Positions 1 to 8,518 of a stretch of DNA of 64,000 bases are shown here, piece after piece. The notes under the pieces were generated by a model. That model was not told the origin of the DNA. It saw only the letters and a program-made list of their open reading frames with translations, and made no database searches. Within the stretch, counting starts at the first letter, position 1; every line of letters starts with the position of its first letter. The stretch is from Streptomyces sp. NBC_00490. GTDB taxonomy: Bacteria > Actinomycetota > Actinomycetes > Streptomycetales > Streptomycetaceae. The position numbers and the translations under genes were made by a program. The stretch is taken from NCBI RefSeq assembly GCF_036013645.1, contig NZ_CP107869.1, positions 6,262,001-6,326,000 of the forward strand, given 5' to 3'.

Positions 1-812
1 CCCGTCGCGAGGTCGTGCTGTGCGCGGGCGCCGTCGACTCGCCGCGCCTGCTGCTGCACTCCGGCATCGGCCCCCGCGAGGACCTCGAGGCGCTCGGCAT
101 CCCCGTCGTCCAGGACCTGCCCGGCGTCGGCGAGAACCTCCTCGACCACCCCGAGTCGGTGATCGTCTGGGAGACCCACGGGCCCATCCCGGAGAACTCC
201 GCGATGGACTCCGACGCGGGCCTGTTCGTCCGCCGCGACCCCGACCACGCGGGCCCGGACCTGATGTTCCACTTCTACCAGGTCCCCTTCACCGACAACC
301 CGGAACGTCTGGGCTACGAACGGCCCGCGTACGGCGTCTCGATGACCCCGAACATCCCCAAGCCCAAGAGCCGCGGACGCCTGTACCTGACCAGCGCCGA
401 CCCGTCCGAGAAGCCCGCCCTCGACTTCCGGTACTTCACCGACGAGGACGACTACGACGGCCGCACGCTGGTCGACGGCATCCGCATCGCCCGTGAGATC
501 GCGAAGACCGAGCCGCTGGCGGGCTGGCTCAAGCGTGAGGTGTGCCCCGGGCCGGCCGTCGTCGGCGACGAGGAGCTCAGCGAGTACGCCCGCAAGGTCG
601 CCCACACCGTGTACCACCCGGCGGGAACGTGCCGTATGGGCGCCGCCGACGACGAACTGGCCGTAGTGGACCCGGAGTTGCGGATCCGCGGCCTGGACGG
701 CATCCGCATCGCGGATGCCTCGGTCTTCCCGACGATGACCGCAGTGAACCCGATGATCGGAGTGCTGATGGTCGGCGAGAGGGCCGTGGACCTGATCGGA
801 GGCGGTGCGTGA
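1..812 (+). CDS. GMC-family oxidoreductase, choline dehydrogenase-like (C-terminal part)
   Basis: The 5' end lies outside the window; about 270 C-terminal residues are visible. The sequence has the GMC C-terminal signature: the active-site His region ([13 protein letters not shown]) followed by the FAD-binding end ([12 protein letters not shown]...[15 protein letters not shown]). Family members oxidise alcohols with FAD; BetA-type members oxidise choline to betaine aldehyde and on to glycine betaine. The stop codon TGA overlaps the ATG of a glycine betaine transporter ATPase by one base, so the two are probably cotranscribed and translationally coupled, which favours choline as substrate. That substrate assignment is inference from context; another alcohol is possible. 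Confidence 0.85.
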   Translation, partial: RREVVLCAGAVDSPRLLLHSGIGPREDLEALGIPVVQDLPGVGENLLDHPESVIVWETHGPIPENSAMDSDAGLFVRRDPDHAGPDLMFHFYQVPFTDNPERLGYERPAYGVSMTPNIPKPKSRGRLYLTSADPSEKPALDFRYFTDEDDYDGRTLVDGIRIAREIAKTEPLAGWLKREVCPGPAVVGDEELSEYARKVAHTVYHPAGTCRMGAADDELAVVDPELRIRGLDGIRIADASVFPTMTAVNPMIGVLMVGERAVDLIGGGA

Positions 813-1891
813 TGAGTACGGCTACGAGTACGACGCAGACTTCGAGCACGACGGCCGAGAACCCGGTGTTCTCCGTCGACGGCCTGTGGAAGGTCTTCGG
901 CCCGAAGGCGGACCGGATCCCCGAGGACCCGGAGCTCAGGGGGCTGGCCCCCGCCGAGCTCCGCGCCCGCACCGGCTGCACGGCCGCCGTCCAGGACGTC
1001 TCCTTCGACGTCCGCAAGGGCGAGGTCTTCGTGGTGATGGGGCTCTCGGGTTCTGGCAAGTCCACGCTGGTCCGCTGTCTGACCCGCCTCATCGAACCGA
1101 CGGCCGGCACCATCGCCATCGACGGCGAGGACGTCCGCGCCATGGACAAGTCCCGCCTGCGCGAACTGCGCCGCCACCGCGCCGCGATGGTCTTCCAGCA
1201 CTTCGGCCTGCTCCCGCACCGCACGGTCCTCGACAACGTGGCGTACGGCCTGGAGATCCAGGGCGTCGGCAAGGCGGAGCGCCGGGCGCGAGCGGCGGAC
1301 GTCGTGGCCAAGGTCGGCCTGGAGGGAATGGAACAGCGCCGGCCGAGCCAGCTCTCGGGCGGTCAACAGCAGCGCGTCGGGCTGGCCCGCGCGCTCGCCG
1401 CCGACCCCCAGGTCCTGCTGTTCGACGAGCCGTTCAGCGCCCTCGACCCCCTGATCCGCCGGGACATGCAGGAGGAGGTCGTCCGCCTCCACCGTGAGGA
1501 GGGCCGCACGATGGTCTTCATCACGCACGACCTGAACGAGGCGCTGAAACTGGGCGACCGCATCGCGCTGATGCGCGACGGCCGCGTCGTCCAGCTCGGC
1601 ACCCCGGAGGAGATCGTGGGGTCACCGGCCGACGACTACGTCCGCGAGTTCGTCCGGGACGTGCCGCGCGAGCAGGTGATGACGGTCCGTACGGCGATGC
1701 GGACCGCGTCGGCCGCGGAGCAGGGCAACGGCCCGGCCGTCGCGCCGGACGCCACGGTCTCGGAGGCCATCGAGGCGGTCGCGCGGGCAGGGGCTCCGGC
1801 CCGGGTCGTCGACAAGGGCCGGTGTGTCGGGGTGGTGGACTCGGACGCACTGCTCGGGGTGGTGGCCGGGACCGCCAAGGAGGCGGTCTGA
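812..1891 (+). CDS. proV: Glycine betaine/proline ABC transporter ATP-binding protein
   Basis: A 359-residue ATPase of the ProV/OpuAA type that powers uptake of compatible solutes. The Walker A motif (GLSGSGKST) lies at residues 77-85, the ABC signature LSGGQQQR at about 185 and Walker B ([11 protein letters not shown]) at about 205. As in ProV, roughly 60 residues precede Walker A. The C-terminal tail (about 300-359) looks like a shortened CBS region ([14 protein letters not shown]...[12 protein letters not shown]), which in relatives senses ionic strength. The start is ATG at 812, overlapping the upstream stop; its own stop overlaps the permease ATG at 1891. Four consecutive genes are thus tightly packed in one operon. 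Confidence 0.93.
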   Translation: MSTATSTTQTSSTTAENPVFSVDGLWKVFGPKADRIPEDPELRGLAPAELRARTGCTAAVQDVSFDVRKGEVFVVMGLSGSGKSTLVRCLTRLIEPTAGTIAIDGEDVRAMDKSRLRELRRHRAAMVFQHFGLLPHRTVLDNVAYGLEIQGVGKAERRARAADVVAKVGLEGMEQRRPSQLSGGQQQRVGLARALAADPQVLLFDEPFSALDPLIRRDMQEEVVRLHREEGRTMVFITHDLNEALKLGDRIALMRDGRVVQLGTPEEIVGSPADDYVREFVRDVPREQVMTVRTAMRTASAAEQGNGPAVAPDATVSEAIEAVARAGAPARVVDKGRCVGVVDSDALLGVVAGTAKEAV

Positions 1892-3825
1892 TGGCTACGA
1901 TCACCGCTGCCGTCCCCCGTACGGTCCCCGCCGTCCTGCGGCACCGCGCGGTCCACAAACTCGTGCTGCTCGCCGCGGTCGCCGCGATCCTCGTCCCGCT
2001 GGCGAACGCCCGCTGGGCGAGCGGCACCTGGCCCGACGCCCTCACCGTCGACTTCACCGGCCCGCTGACCACGGCCAGCGACTGGATCGTCGACAACCGG
2101 GACAGCCACCCGCTGTTCCTCTACTTCTTCGGCCACGTCAGCAACGCGGTCGTCCTCGGCGTCCGTGCCGTCTACCTGGTGCTGCTGGGAGTGGGCTGGG
2201 CCGGCGTCACGGCGATCGGCGCCCTCGTCGCCTGGCGGGTCGCCGGCATCAGGCTCGCCCTCGGCACCGCCGCCGCGTTCCTCGCCTGCGGTCTGCTCGG
2301 CATGTGGGTGCCGACGATGCAGACCCTCGCCCTGATGGTCGTGGCCGTCCTCGCCTCGGTCGTCGTGGGCGCCTTCCTCGGACTCGCCGCGGGCCTCTCC
2401 GACCGCATGGACCGCGCCCTGCGCCCGGTCCTGGACACCATGCAGGTGCTCCCGGCGTACGCCTACCTCCTCCCCGTCGTCATGATCTTCGGCATGGGCG
2501 TCCCCGCGGCCGTCCTCGCCACCGTCGTCTACGCCGCCCCGCCCATGGCCCGGCTCACCGCCCTCGGCCTGCGCGGCGCCGACAAGGAGGTCCTGGAAGC
2601 GGTCGACTCGCTCGGCGCCACCGCACGGCAGCGCCTGCTGACAGCCCGTATCCCGCTGGCCCGCAAGGAGCTCCTCCTCGGCCTCAACCAGACGATCATG
2701 ATGGCCCTGTCGATGGCGGTCATCGCGTCGGTCATCGGCGCCGGCGGCCTCGGTGACCGCGTCTACCAGGCGCTCGCGTCGGTCGACGTCGGTGCGGCGC
2801 TCGCGGCGGGCATCCCGATCGTGCTGCTCGCCGTCGTACTGGACCGGGTGACGGCGGCCGCCGGAGACGGCACCGAGGGCTCCGGCCGCAGGGGCTGGGC
2901 ATACGCCTTCGCCGCCGCGCTCGCCGTGGCCGTGGCCGGACGTCTCATGGGCCGCCTCGACTGGCCCGACGCGTGGGTCGTCCAGATCGCCCAGCCCGTC
3001 AACCGTGCCGTCGACTGGATGACCGCCCACCTCTACTCCGGTGTCCCCGTCGTCGGCGGCACCGCCGACTGGGCCGCCCACTTCACCACCTGGGTCCTGA
3101 ACCCGCTCCGGGAGGGCCTGCAGTGGCTGCCCTGGTGGTCGGTGCTGCTCGTGGTCGCCACCCTGGCCTGGCTGATCGGCACCTGGCGCACCGCGCTCAC
3201 CGCGGTCCTCGCCATGGCCGCGATCGGCGTGCTCGGCGTGTGGGAGCCGTCCCTGGACACGCTCTCCCAGGTCCTCGCCGCCGTCGCCGTCACGCTCGTC
3301 ATCGGCTTCGCGACCGGCATCGCGGCCGCCCGCAGCGACCGTGTCGAACGGCTGCTCCGGCCCGTCCTGGACGTCTTCCAGACGATGCCGCAGTTCGTGT
3401 ACCTGATCCCGGTGGTGGCCCTCTTCGGCGTGGGCCGCGCACCCGCGGTCGCCGCGGCCGTCGTCTACGCGCTGCCCGCCGTCGTCCGCATCACCACCCA
3501 GGGGCTGCGGCAGGTCGACCCGGCCGCGCTGGAGTCCTCGAGCTCGCTCGGCGCCACCCCCTGGCAGCAACTCCGTCAGGTCCAGCTCCCGCTCGCCCGC
3601 CCGGCGTTGCTGCTCGCCGTCAACCAGGGCGTGGTCCTGGTCCTCGCCGTCGTCATCATCGGCGGCCTGGTCGGTGGCGGTGCGCTCGGCTACGACGCCG
3701 TCTTCGGCCTCGCCCAGGGCGATCTGGCGACCGGCCTGGTGGCCGGCGCGGCCATCGTCTGCCTCGGCCTGATGCTCGACCGGGTGACCCAGCCGACGGA
3801 ACGCCGCGCGAAGAAGGGAGCGTGA
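1891..3825 (+). CDS. proW: Glycine betaine ABC transporter permease, internally duplicated
   Basis: A 644-residue integral membrane protein carrying two complete binding-protein-dependent permease domains, at about residues 135-310 and 445-625. Each has its own EAA-type cytoplasmic loop that docks on the ATPase (EAVDSLGAT...R.PLAR and ESSSSLGATPW...PLAR). Normal ProW proteins carry one such domain, so this is a head-to-tail duplication that supplies both halves of the transporter in one chain. The halves are clearly homologous (VLDTMQVLPAYAYLLPVV against VLDVFQTMPQFVYLIPVV) but diverged. It starts with ATG overlapping the proV stop, and the receptor lipoprotein gene starts one base after its stop. 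Confidence 0.92.
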   Translation: MATITAAVPRTVPAVLRHRAVHKLVLLAAVAAILVPLANARWASGTWPDALTVDFTGPLTTASDWIVDNRDSHPLFLYFFGHVSNAVVLGVRAVYLVLLGVGWAGVTAIGALVAWRVAGIRLALGTAAAFLACGLLGMWVPTMQTLALMVVAVLASVVVGAFLGLAAGLSDRMDRALRPVLDTMQVLPAYAYLLPVVMIFGMGVPAAVLATVVYAAPPMARLTALGLRGADKEVLEAVDSLGATARQRLLTARIPLARKELLLGLNQTIMMALSMAVIASVIGAGGLGDRVYQALASVDVGAALAAGIPIVLLAVVLDRVTAAAGDGTEGSGRRGWAYAFAAALAVAVAGRLMGRLDWPDAWVVQIAQPVNRAVDWMTAHLYSGVPVVGGTADWAAHFTTWVLNPLREGLQWLPWWSVLLVVATLAWLIGTWRTALTAVLAMAAIGVLGVWEPSLDTLSQVLAAVAVTLVIGFATGIAAARSDRVERLLRPVLDVFQTMPQFVYLIPVVALFGVGRAPAVAAAVVYALPAVVRITTQGLRQVDPAALESSSSLGATPWQQLRQVQLPLARPALLLAVNQGVVLVLAVVIIGGLVGGGALGYDAVFGLAQGDLATGLVAGAAIVCLGLMLDRVTQPTERRAKKGA

Positions 3826-3826
3826 C

Positions 3827-4783
3827 ATGCGCGTACGTACGACTGCCGTAGTGGCCGGTGCCGCTTCCCTGCTGTTGCTGACCGGCTGCGGTGCCGCCGA
3901 CATGACCCAGCAGGCCTCGCCCTTCGCCAACGCGCAGGGTGCCAAGACCGTGACCCTGTCCGTGCAGTCCTGGGTGGGCGCGCAGGCCAACGTGGCCGTC
4001 GCGCAGTACCTGCTGGAGCACGAACTCGGCTACCGCGTGGACACCGTGCAGGTCGACGAGGTCCCCGCCTGGGACGCGCTCAGTCAGGGCCGCGTCGACG
4101 CGATCATGGAGGACTGGGGCCACCCCGAGCAGGAACAGCGCTACGTCAAGGACAAGAAGACGATCGTCAACGGCGGCGGTCTCGGGGTCACCGGGCACAT
4201 CGGCTGGTACGTCCCGACGTACTTCGCCAAGGCGCACCCGGACGTCACCGACTGGAAGAACCTGAACAAGTACGCCGCACAGATGCGCACCGCGGAGAGC
4301 GGCGGCAAGGGCCAGCTGATGGACGGCTCGCCCTCCTACGTCACCAACGACAAGGCGCTGGTGACCAACCTGAAGCTGGACTACCAGGTCGTGTTCGCCG
4401 GTTCCGAGGCCGCGCAGATCACCCAGATCAAGCAGTTCGCCAAGGAGAAGAAGCCCTTCCTCACCTACTGGTACTCACCGCAGTGGCTCTTCAAGAAGGT
4501 CCCCATGACCGAGGTGAAGCTGCCCGCCTACAAGGAGGGCTGTGACGCCGACCCGGAGAAGGTCGCCTGCGCCTATCCGCACACCCCGCTGCAGAAGTAC
4601 CTCAACGCCGACTTCGCCCGGAGCAGCGGCAAGGCGGCGGCCTTCCTGAAGAAGTTCAAGTGGACGACCGAGGACCAGAACGAGGTCTCCCTGATGATCG
4701 CCGAACAGAAGCTGACACCCGAGGAGGCGGCGAAGAAGTGGGTGGCCGGCCATGAGTCCACCTGGCAGGCATGGATCGCGTAA
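3827..4783 (+). CDS. proX: Glycine betaine ABC transporter substrate-binding lipoprotein
   Basis: A 318-residue extracytoplasmic receptor of the OpuAC/ProX family. The N-terminus is a lipoprotein signal peptide with lipobox LTGC, giving Cys21 as the predicted lipidated residue. The body begins KTVTLSVQSWVGAQANVAVAQYLL and is rich in Trp and Tyr, consistent with the aromatic cage that binds quaternary amines in this family. A Shine-Dalgarno (AAGGGAG) sits inside the 3' end of the permease gene, and the ATG follows the permease stop by one base. It is the last gene of the betaine operon; hairpins at 4801-4849 follow. Confidence 0.93.
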   Translation: MRVRTTAVVAGAASLLLLTGCGAADMTQQASPFANAQGAKTVTLSVQSWVGAQANVAVAQYLLEHELGYRVDTVQVDEVPAWDALSQGRVDAIMEDWGHPEQEQRYVKDKKTIVNGGGLGVTGHIGWYVPTYFAKAHPDVTDWKNLNKYAAQMRTAESGGKGQLMDGSPSYVTNDKALVTNLKLDYQVVFAGSEAAQITQIKQFAKEKKPFLTYWYSPQWLFKKVPMTEVKLPAYKEGCDADPEKVACAYPHTPLQKYLNADFARSSGKAAAFLKKFKWTTEDQNEVSLMIAEQKLTPEEAAKKWVAGHESTWQAWIA

Positions 4784-4800
4784 GAAGATCCACTGGGAAT

Positions 4801-4849
4801 GGTGGTGAACCGCCACCTTACGGGCGAAAGCGATTTTGTCGCTTCCCGT
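4801..4849 (+). terminator. Hairpins after the betaine transporter operon
   Basis: Two stem-loops follow the proX stop codon. The first pairs GGTGG (4801-4805) with CCACC (4813-4817). The second is longer: ACGGG...AAGCGA (4820-4833, three-base bulge) pairs with TCGCTTCCCGT (4839-4849) around a TTTTG loop. There is no U-tract, as usual for Streptomyces terminators. It could act as terminator or as mRNA stabiliser; the next gene starts 22 bases later. Confidence 0.55.
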
Positions 4850-4871
4850 GCCGTCTGGTGGGCTGAGGCGC

Positions 4872-5246
4872 ATGAAGAAGATCACGCATCTCACCCTGGC
4901 GGCGCTCACCACCCTCTCCCTCGTCGGACTGGCCGCGCCGTCCGCGGATGCCGCCACCAAGTGGACGTGCAGCGGCAGGCTGACGGCGCGGTGCATCACC
5001 AAGTCGGGCACCAAGGCCAAGGTCAAGTTCTCGAACACGACCTCCAGGTCTGCCAAGGGCACGTTCGGCATCACCTGCTACGGCCCCGACGGCCAGAGCG
5101 CCAAGGTCTACAAGGACGGCACGATCCCCGGCTACGACACCTTCACCACGGCGTGGCGCCAGTGCCCGAGGGGGCTGCGCACCGGCGCCTTCGGCTGGCA
5201 GATGAGCAACGGCAAGGTCTACTACACGGCGTCGCTCACCTTCTAG
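4872..5246 (+). CDS. Small secreted protein of unknown function
   Basis: A 124-residue protein with a Sec signal peptide: MKK basic start, hydrophobic core (LTLAALTTLSLVGLAA) and a likely cleavage after ADA near residue 25. The mature part of about 100 residues is Lys/Thr/Gly-rich, with four Cys that could form disulfides (WTCSG, RCITK, ITCYG, RQCPR). I chose the ATG at 4872 because it opens directly onto the signal peptide; an in-frame ATG at 4836 would add 12 residues in front of it. It has its own spacing from the betaine operon. No family function is recognised. Confidence 0.75.
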   Translation: MKKITHLTLAALTTLSLVGLAAPSADAATKWTCSGRLTARCITKSGTKAKVKFSNTTSRSAKGTFGITCYGPDGQSAKVYKDGTIPGYDTFTTAWRQCPRGLRTGAFGWQMSNGKVYYTASLTF

Positions 5247-5250
5247 CCGC

Positions 5251-5278
5251 CGGGCGCGCCGGGGCATGCCCCTGCCCG
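5251..5278. terminator. Palindromic hairpin between convergent genes
   Basis: A perfect 12-base palindrome GGGGCATGCCCC (5261-5272) nests inside an outer CGGGC/GCCCG stem (5251-5255 with 5274-5278). It lies between the convergent secreted-protein gene and the PEP-mutase-like gene, so a bidirectional terminator is the simplest reading. No U-run is present. Confidence 0.5.
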
Positions 5279-5300
5279 GTCACCTCTGCCCGGTCACCTC
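5273..5300. repeat. 14-bp perfect tandem duplication at a gene end
   Basis: The 14-mer TGCCCGGTCACCTC occurs twice in direct succession (5273-5286 and 5287-5300). The second copy contains the stop codon of the minus-strand PEP-mutase-like gene (TCA at 5294-5296 on the plus strand). A slippage duplication here would leave the protein unchanged, because the original stop stays in place. Confidence 0.8.
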
Positions 5301-6010
5301 ATCTCCGCGGCCAGCTCCGCGAGGATCTCGGACGAGCGCCGCTGCAGGCCCGGCCCGAACGTGACCCGGGTGGCGCCCCGTTCGCCGAGTTCGGCGGGGG
5401 AGGGGCCGTTGCCGACCCGCGCGATCACGTTGATCGGCCCGTGGATCCCGGCTCGCAGCAACGGCAGCACCTTCGGCGGGGCGCCGATCGGATACACGCA
5501 GTCGGCCCCCGCCGCGGTGTACAACGCCGCCCGCTCGATGGTCGGTTCGGGATCCTCGACCCCGCGCACGAACGTATCGATGCGGGCGTTGACGAACAGC
5601 GCGTCCCCGGCCGCGTACCGCACCTCGGCGAGCCACTCGGCGTGCTGGTGCGGGTCCTTGAGGACACCCCCGTTGGAGTCCTCAAGGTTGCAGCCCACGG
5701 CACCCGCCTCCAGCAGCCGCTCCACCAGCTCCTTCGGAGCCATCCCGTACCCGCCCTCGACGTCCGCGGACACCGGAACGTCCACGGCCCGGGCGATCCG
5801 CGCCACCGCCGCGAACATCTCGTCGGCCGGCGTCGCCCCGTCCTCGTATCCGAGGGCGGCGGCGACCCCCGCGCTGGGTGTCGCGAGCGCCGGATGACCG
5901 GCTTCGGCGAAGACGCGGGCGCTGGCCGCGTCCCAGGGACCCGGCAGGACGAGCGGATCGTCCTGGGCCGGGCGGCGGTGCAGCCTGCGGAAGATCTCGA
6001 CCTTGCTCAT
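5294..6010 (-). CDS. Isocitrate lyase/PEP mutase superfamily protein
   Basis: A 238-residue protein of the PEP mutase/isocitrate lyase superfamily, the short form often called phosphonomutase-like. The TIM-barrel signature is clear: a GPWDAASARVFAEAG start, then SADVEGGYG, the metal-binding stretch GCNLEDSNGG, and FVNARIDTFVRG. Family members cleave or rearrange C-C or C-P bonds of 2-oxo acid substrates with Mg2+; the substrate cannot be told here. The short form lacks the KKCGH-type catalytic loop of true isocitrate lyase. Its ATG overlaps the stop of the upstream AhpD-like gene (ATGA), making it the last gene of a three-gene minus-strand operon. Confidence 0.85.
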   Translation of the reverse strand: MSKVEIFRRLHRRPAQDDPLVLPGPWDAASARVFAEAGHPALATPSAGVAAALGYEDGATPADEMFAAVARIARAVDVPVSADVEGGYGMAPKELVERLLEAGAVGCNLEDSNGGVLKDPHQHAEWLAEVRYAAGDALFVNARIDTFVRGVEDPEPTIERAALYTAAGADCVYPIGAPPKVLPLLRAGIHGPINVIARVGNGPSPAELGERGATRVTFGPGLQRRSSEILAELAAEMR

Positions 6011-6453
6011 GCTGTGTGGCCCCCCGGCGGGATACGGCGGCTCACCATCACCCGGTTCCAGTTGTTGATGGCGACGATCAGACCCATGAGATGGGCGAGC
6101 CCGCTGTCGTCGAAGTGCTTGGCGGCCCGCTCGTACACCTCGTCCGGAACGAACCCGTCCGTCAGGACGGTCACCGCCTCCGTCAGCGCCAGCGCGGCCC
6201 GCTCCCGCTCGTCGTAGACGTCCTCCGCCTCCTCCCACGCCGCCAGCAGGTCCAACTTGCGCTCGCTCACCCCGTGTTCACGGGCGATCCGCAGATGCAT
6301 GTCGAGACAGAACGCGCAGTGGTTGAGCTGCGAGGCCCGGATCACCACCAGTTCGGCCAGCGCGGGGTCCCCGAGCCCCTTCTTCGCGGCGGCGCTGAGC
6401 GCGGACATGGCCTGCCCCACGCCCGGGTCCAACAGCCGCGTACGCCCCGTCAC
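6007..6453 (-). CDS. AhpD-like carboxymuconolactone decarboxylase family protein (copy 2)
   Basis: A 148-residue all-helical protein of the AhpD/CMD family. It has the CxxC...H active-site pattern in NHCAFCLDMH, which in AhpD-type alkylhydroperoxidases carries out thiol-based peroxide reduction. It starts with GTG at 6453, overlapping the stop of its paralogue (GTGA). The two proteins share an identical 24-residue stretch (LALTEAVTVL...YERAA) that is also identical in DNA (6121-6198 against 6573-6650). Longer in-frame starts exist but would lie inside the upstream gene and add low-complexity Arg/Gly sequence. Confidence 0.85.
   Translation of the reverse strand: MTGRTRLLDPGVGQAMSALSAAAKKGLGDPALAELVVIRASQLNHCAFCLDMHLRIAREHGVSERKLDLLAAWEEAEDVYDERERAALALTEAVTVLTDGFVPDEVYERAAKHFDDSGLAHLMGLIVAINNWNRVMVSRRIPPGGHTA
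6121..6198. repeat. 78-bp identical block, copy A
   Basis: This block inside the second AhpD-like gene is identical, base for base by eye, to 6573-6650 in the first copy, 452 bp away in direct orientation. The flanking parts of the two genes are much more diverged, so the tract looks homogenised by gene conversion or is a remnant of a recent duplication. Confidence 0.85.
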
Positions 6454-6959
6454 TTGTTCCCCGGCTGGTAGTGCCCCGGCACCAGCCGGCAGGTCACCCC
6501 GAAACGGTTCCACGCGTTGATGACGGCGATCGCCGCGATCAACTGCGCCAGCTCGGCCTCCGTGAAATGTTCGGCGGCCCGCTCGTACACCTCGTCCGGA
6601 ACGAACCCGTCCGTCAGGACGGTCACCGCCTCCGTCAGCGCCAGCGCGGCGAGCTCCTGCCCGGTGTAGAAGTGCTCCGACTCCTCCCACGCGCTCAGCT
6701 GGACGATCCGCTCGACGCTCTCGCCCGCCGCGAACGCCTCCTTGCTGTGCATGTCGACACAGAGCGCGCAGTGGTTGATCTGGGAGGCGCGGACCTTCAC
6801 CAGCTCCAGCAGCTTCGGGTCCAGACCCTTCCGGGCGGCGGCGTCGAGGCGGACCATCGCCTTGAAGACCTCGGGAGCCTGCTCGGCCCAGTTCAGCCGG
6901 GGAGCGTGTTCAGGGGCGTACTCCACGGTCGTCGGACGGTCATCGGTGTGCGTCGTCAT
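6450..6959 (-). CDS. AhpD-like carboxymuconolactone decarboxylase family protein (copy 1)
   Basis: A 169-residue paralogue of the following gene with the same CxxC...H active site (NHCALCVDMH). It is the first gene of the operon and is divergent from the MocR regulator, whose start lies 47 bases away. I chose ATG at 6959 (MTTHTDD); the in-frame start at 6989 would reach to 18 bases from the regulator start and is less likely. Having two AhpD-type proteins beside a PEP-mutase-like enzyme suggests handling of a reactive carbonyl or peroxide, but the substrate is unknown. Confidence 0.87.
   Translation of the reverse strand: MTTHTDDRPTTVEYAPEHAPRLNWAEQAPEVFKAMVRLDAAARKGLDPKLLELVKVRASQINHCALCVDMHSKEAFAAGESVERIVQLSAWEESEHFYTGQELAALALTEAVTVLTDGFVPDEVYERAAEHFTEAELAQLIAAIAVINAWNRFGVTCRLVPGHYQPGNK
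6573..6650. repeat. 78-bp identical block, copy B
   Basis: This is the partner of 6121-6198, within the first AhpD-like gene. It encodes the same conserved helical segment in the same frame, without any synonymous difference. Confidence 0.85.
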
Positions 6960-7006
6960 AACGGCGACACTATGCGTGAGGCTGCCCACGGGTATGGTCC
7001 ATTTCC

Positions 7007-8392
7007 ATGCCGAAAACCTGGGCCACTCTGGGCGTCGACCTCCACCTGGAACCCACCGGCCCCGGCCTGCGCCGAGGCCTGACCGACGCCCTGCGCGAGG
7101 CCGTCCGCACCGGCCGTCTCGCCCCGGGCACCCGGCTGCCCTCCTCCCGCTCCCTCGCCGCCGACCTCGGCATCGCCCGCAACACGGTCGCCGACGCCTA
7201 CACCGACCTGGTCGCCGAAGGCTGGCTCACCTCGAAACAGGGCTCCGGCACCCGGGTGGCGGACCGCGCGGTGATCCCGCCGTCGGGCACCGGACCCGGC
7301 CGCCGCGCATCGCACCGCCCCGCCCACGACTTCCGCCCCGGCACCCCCGACCTCACCGCCTTCCCCCGCGGCGAGTGGCTCAAGGCCGCCCGCCGCGCCC
7401 TCCTCGCCGCCCCCCACTACACCCTCGGCTACGGCGACCCGCGCGGCAGCGTCGAACTGCGCACCGCCCTCGCCGGCTACCTCGCCCGCGTGCGAGGCGT
7501 CCGCACGGACCCTGACCGCATCATCGTCACCGCCGGCTGCGCCCACGGCCTCCGCATCCTCGGCACGGTCCTGCGGGCACGCGGCGTCCGGTCGGTCGCG
7601 GTGGAGTCCTACGGCCTGGACGTGCACTGGAACCAGCTGACGGCCGCGGACCTGCGCGCCGAGGCGCTGCCCTACGACGAACTGGGCACGGACCCGGGCG
7701 GGTCGGCCGGGGCCGGGGCCGTCCTCCTCACCCCCGCCCACCAGTTCCCGATGGGCCTGCCCCTGCACCGGGACCGGCGGACCGCGGTCGTCGACTGGGC
7801 GCGACGCACCGGAGGCCTGGTCCTGGAGGACGACTACGACGGGGAGTTCCGCTACGACCGCCAGCCGGTCGGCGCGCTCCAGGGCCTCGACCCGGACCAC
7901 GTCGTCTACCTCGGCACGGCCAGCAAGTCCCTGGCCCCCGGCCTCCGACTGGCCTGGATGGTCCTCCCACCGGCACTGGCGGAGGCGGCCGCGGAGGCGA
8001 AGGGCAAGGTCGACACCTGCGGAGTGCTGGACCAGCTGACCCTGGCCGAGTTCATCGTCTCCGGCTCCTACGACCGCCACGTCCGCGCCTCCCGCCTGCG
8101 CTACCGGCGCCGCCGGGACGCCCTGGTCGCGGCCCTGGCCCTGCACGCCCCCGACGTCCACGTCACCGGCATCGCGGCCGGCCTCCACGCCGTCCTCCGC
8201 CTCCCGCCCGGCACCGAACAGTCCGTCGTCCAGTCCGCCGCCTGGCAGGGCGTCGCCCTCCACGGCCTGTCCTACTTCCGCCACCCGAAGGCGGTGACAG
8301 AGCCACTGGACGCCCTGGTGGTGGGGTACGGGGCACCGTCGGACCGAGCGTGGCCGGGTGCGCTGGAGGCGCTGTGCAGGGTGATGCCATAG
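7007..8392 (+). CDS. MocR/PdxR-type regulator (GntR HTH fused to aminotransferase domain)
   Basis: A 461-residue transcription factor of the MocR subfamily. The N-terminal GntR winged helix spans about residues 20-85 (LREAVRTGRLAPGTRLPSSR, then ARNTVADAYTDLVAEGWL). It is followed by a fold-type I aminotransferase domain that normally binds PLP: LEDDYDGEFRYDR carries the Asp/Tyr cofactor contacts and TASKSLAPGLRLAW contains the PLP Lys. MocR proteins usually control a divergent neighbour, here the AhpD/PEP-mutase operon. There is no convincing Shine-Dalgarno before the ATG, so the message may be leaderless; a near-palindrome ATGGTCCAT at 6994-7002 is a weak operator candidate. Confidence 0.9.
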   Translation: MPKTWATLGVDLHLEPTGPGLRRGLTDALREAVRTGRLAPGTRLPSSRSLAADLGIARNTVADAYTDLVAEGWLTSKQGSGTRVADRAVIPPSGTGPGRRASHRPAHDFRPGTPDLTAFPRGEWLKAARRALLAAPHYTLGYGDPRGSVELRTALAGYLARVRGVRTDPDRIIVTAGCAHGLRILGTVLRARGVRSVAVESYGLDVHWNQLTAADLRAEALPYDELGTDPGGSAGAGAVLLTPAHQFPMGLPLHRDRRTAVVDWARRTGGLVLEDDYDGEFRYDRQPVGALQGLDPDHVVYLGTASKSLAPGLRLAWMVLPPALAEAAAEAKGKVDTCGVLDQLTLAEFIVSGSYDRHVRASRLRYRRRRDALVAALALHAPDVHVTGIAAGLHAVLRLPPGTEQSVVQSAAWQGVALHGLSYFRHPKAVTEPLDALVVGYGAPSDRAWPGALEALCRVMP

Positions 8393-8518
8393 CCGTGAGC
8401 TCCACCCCTCGGTCTTCGGCCCCTCGTTCTTCGGCTCCGTCGGCAGCAGCTCCTGGGGACGGGAACGGGTAAGGGCGGCGGGGGCGGAAATCCGGGCCAC
8501 CGCAACCACAACGACCCG

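Noticed and set aside
1636..3990. A 784-codon minus-strand frame opposite the betaine permease
   Set aside because: It is a low-complexity Asp/Gly/Arg/His composition typical of the complement of G/C-ending codons, with no domain and no ribosome site.
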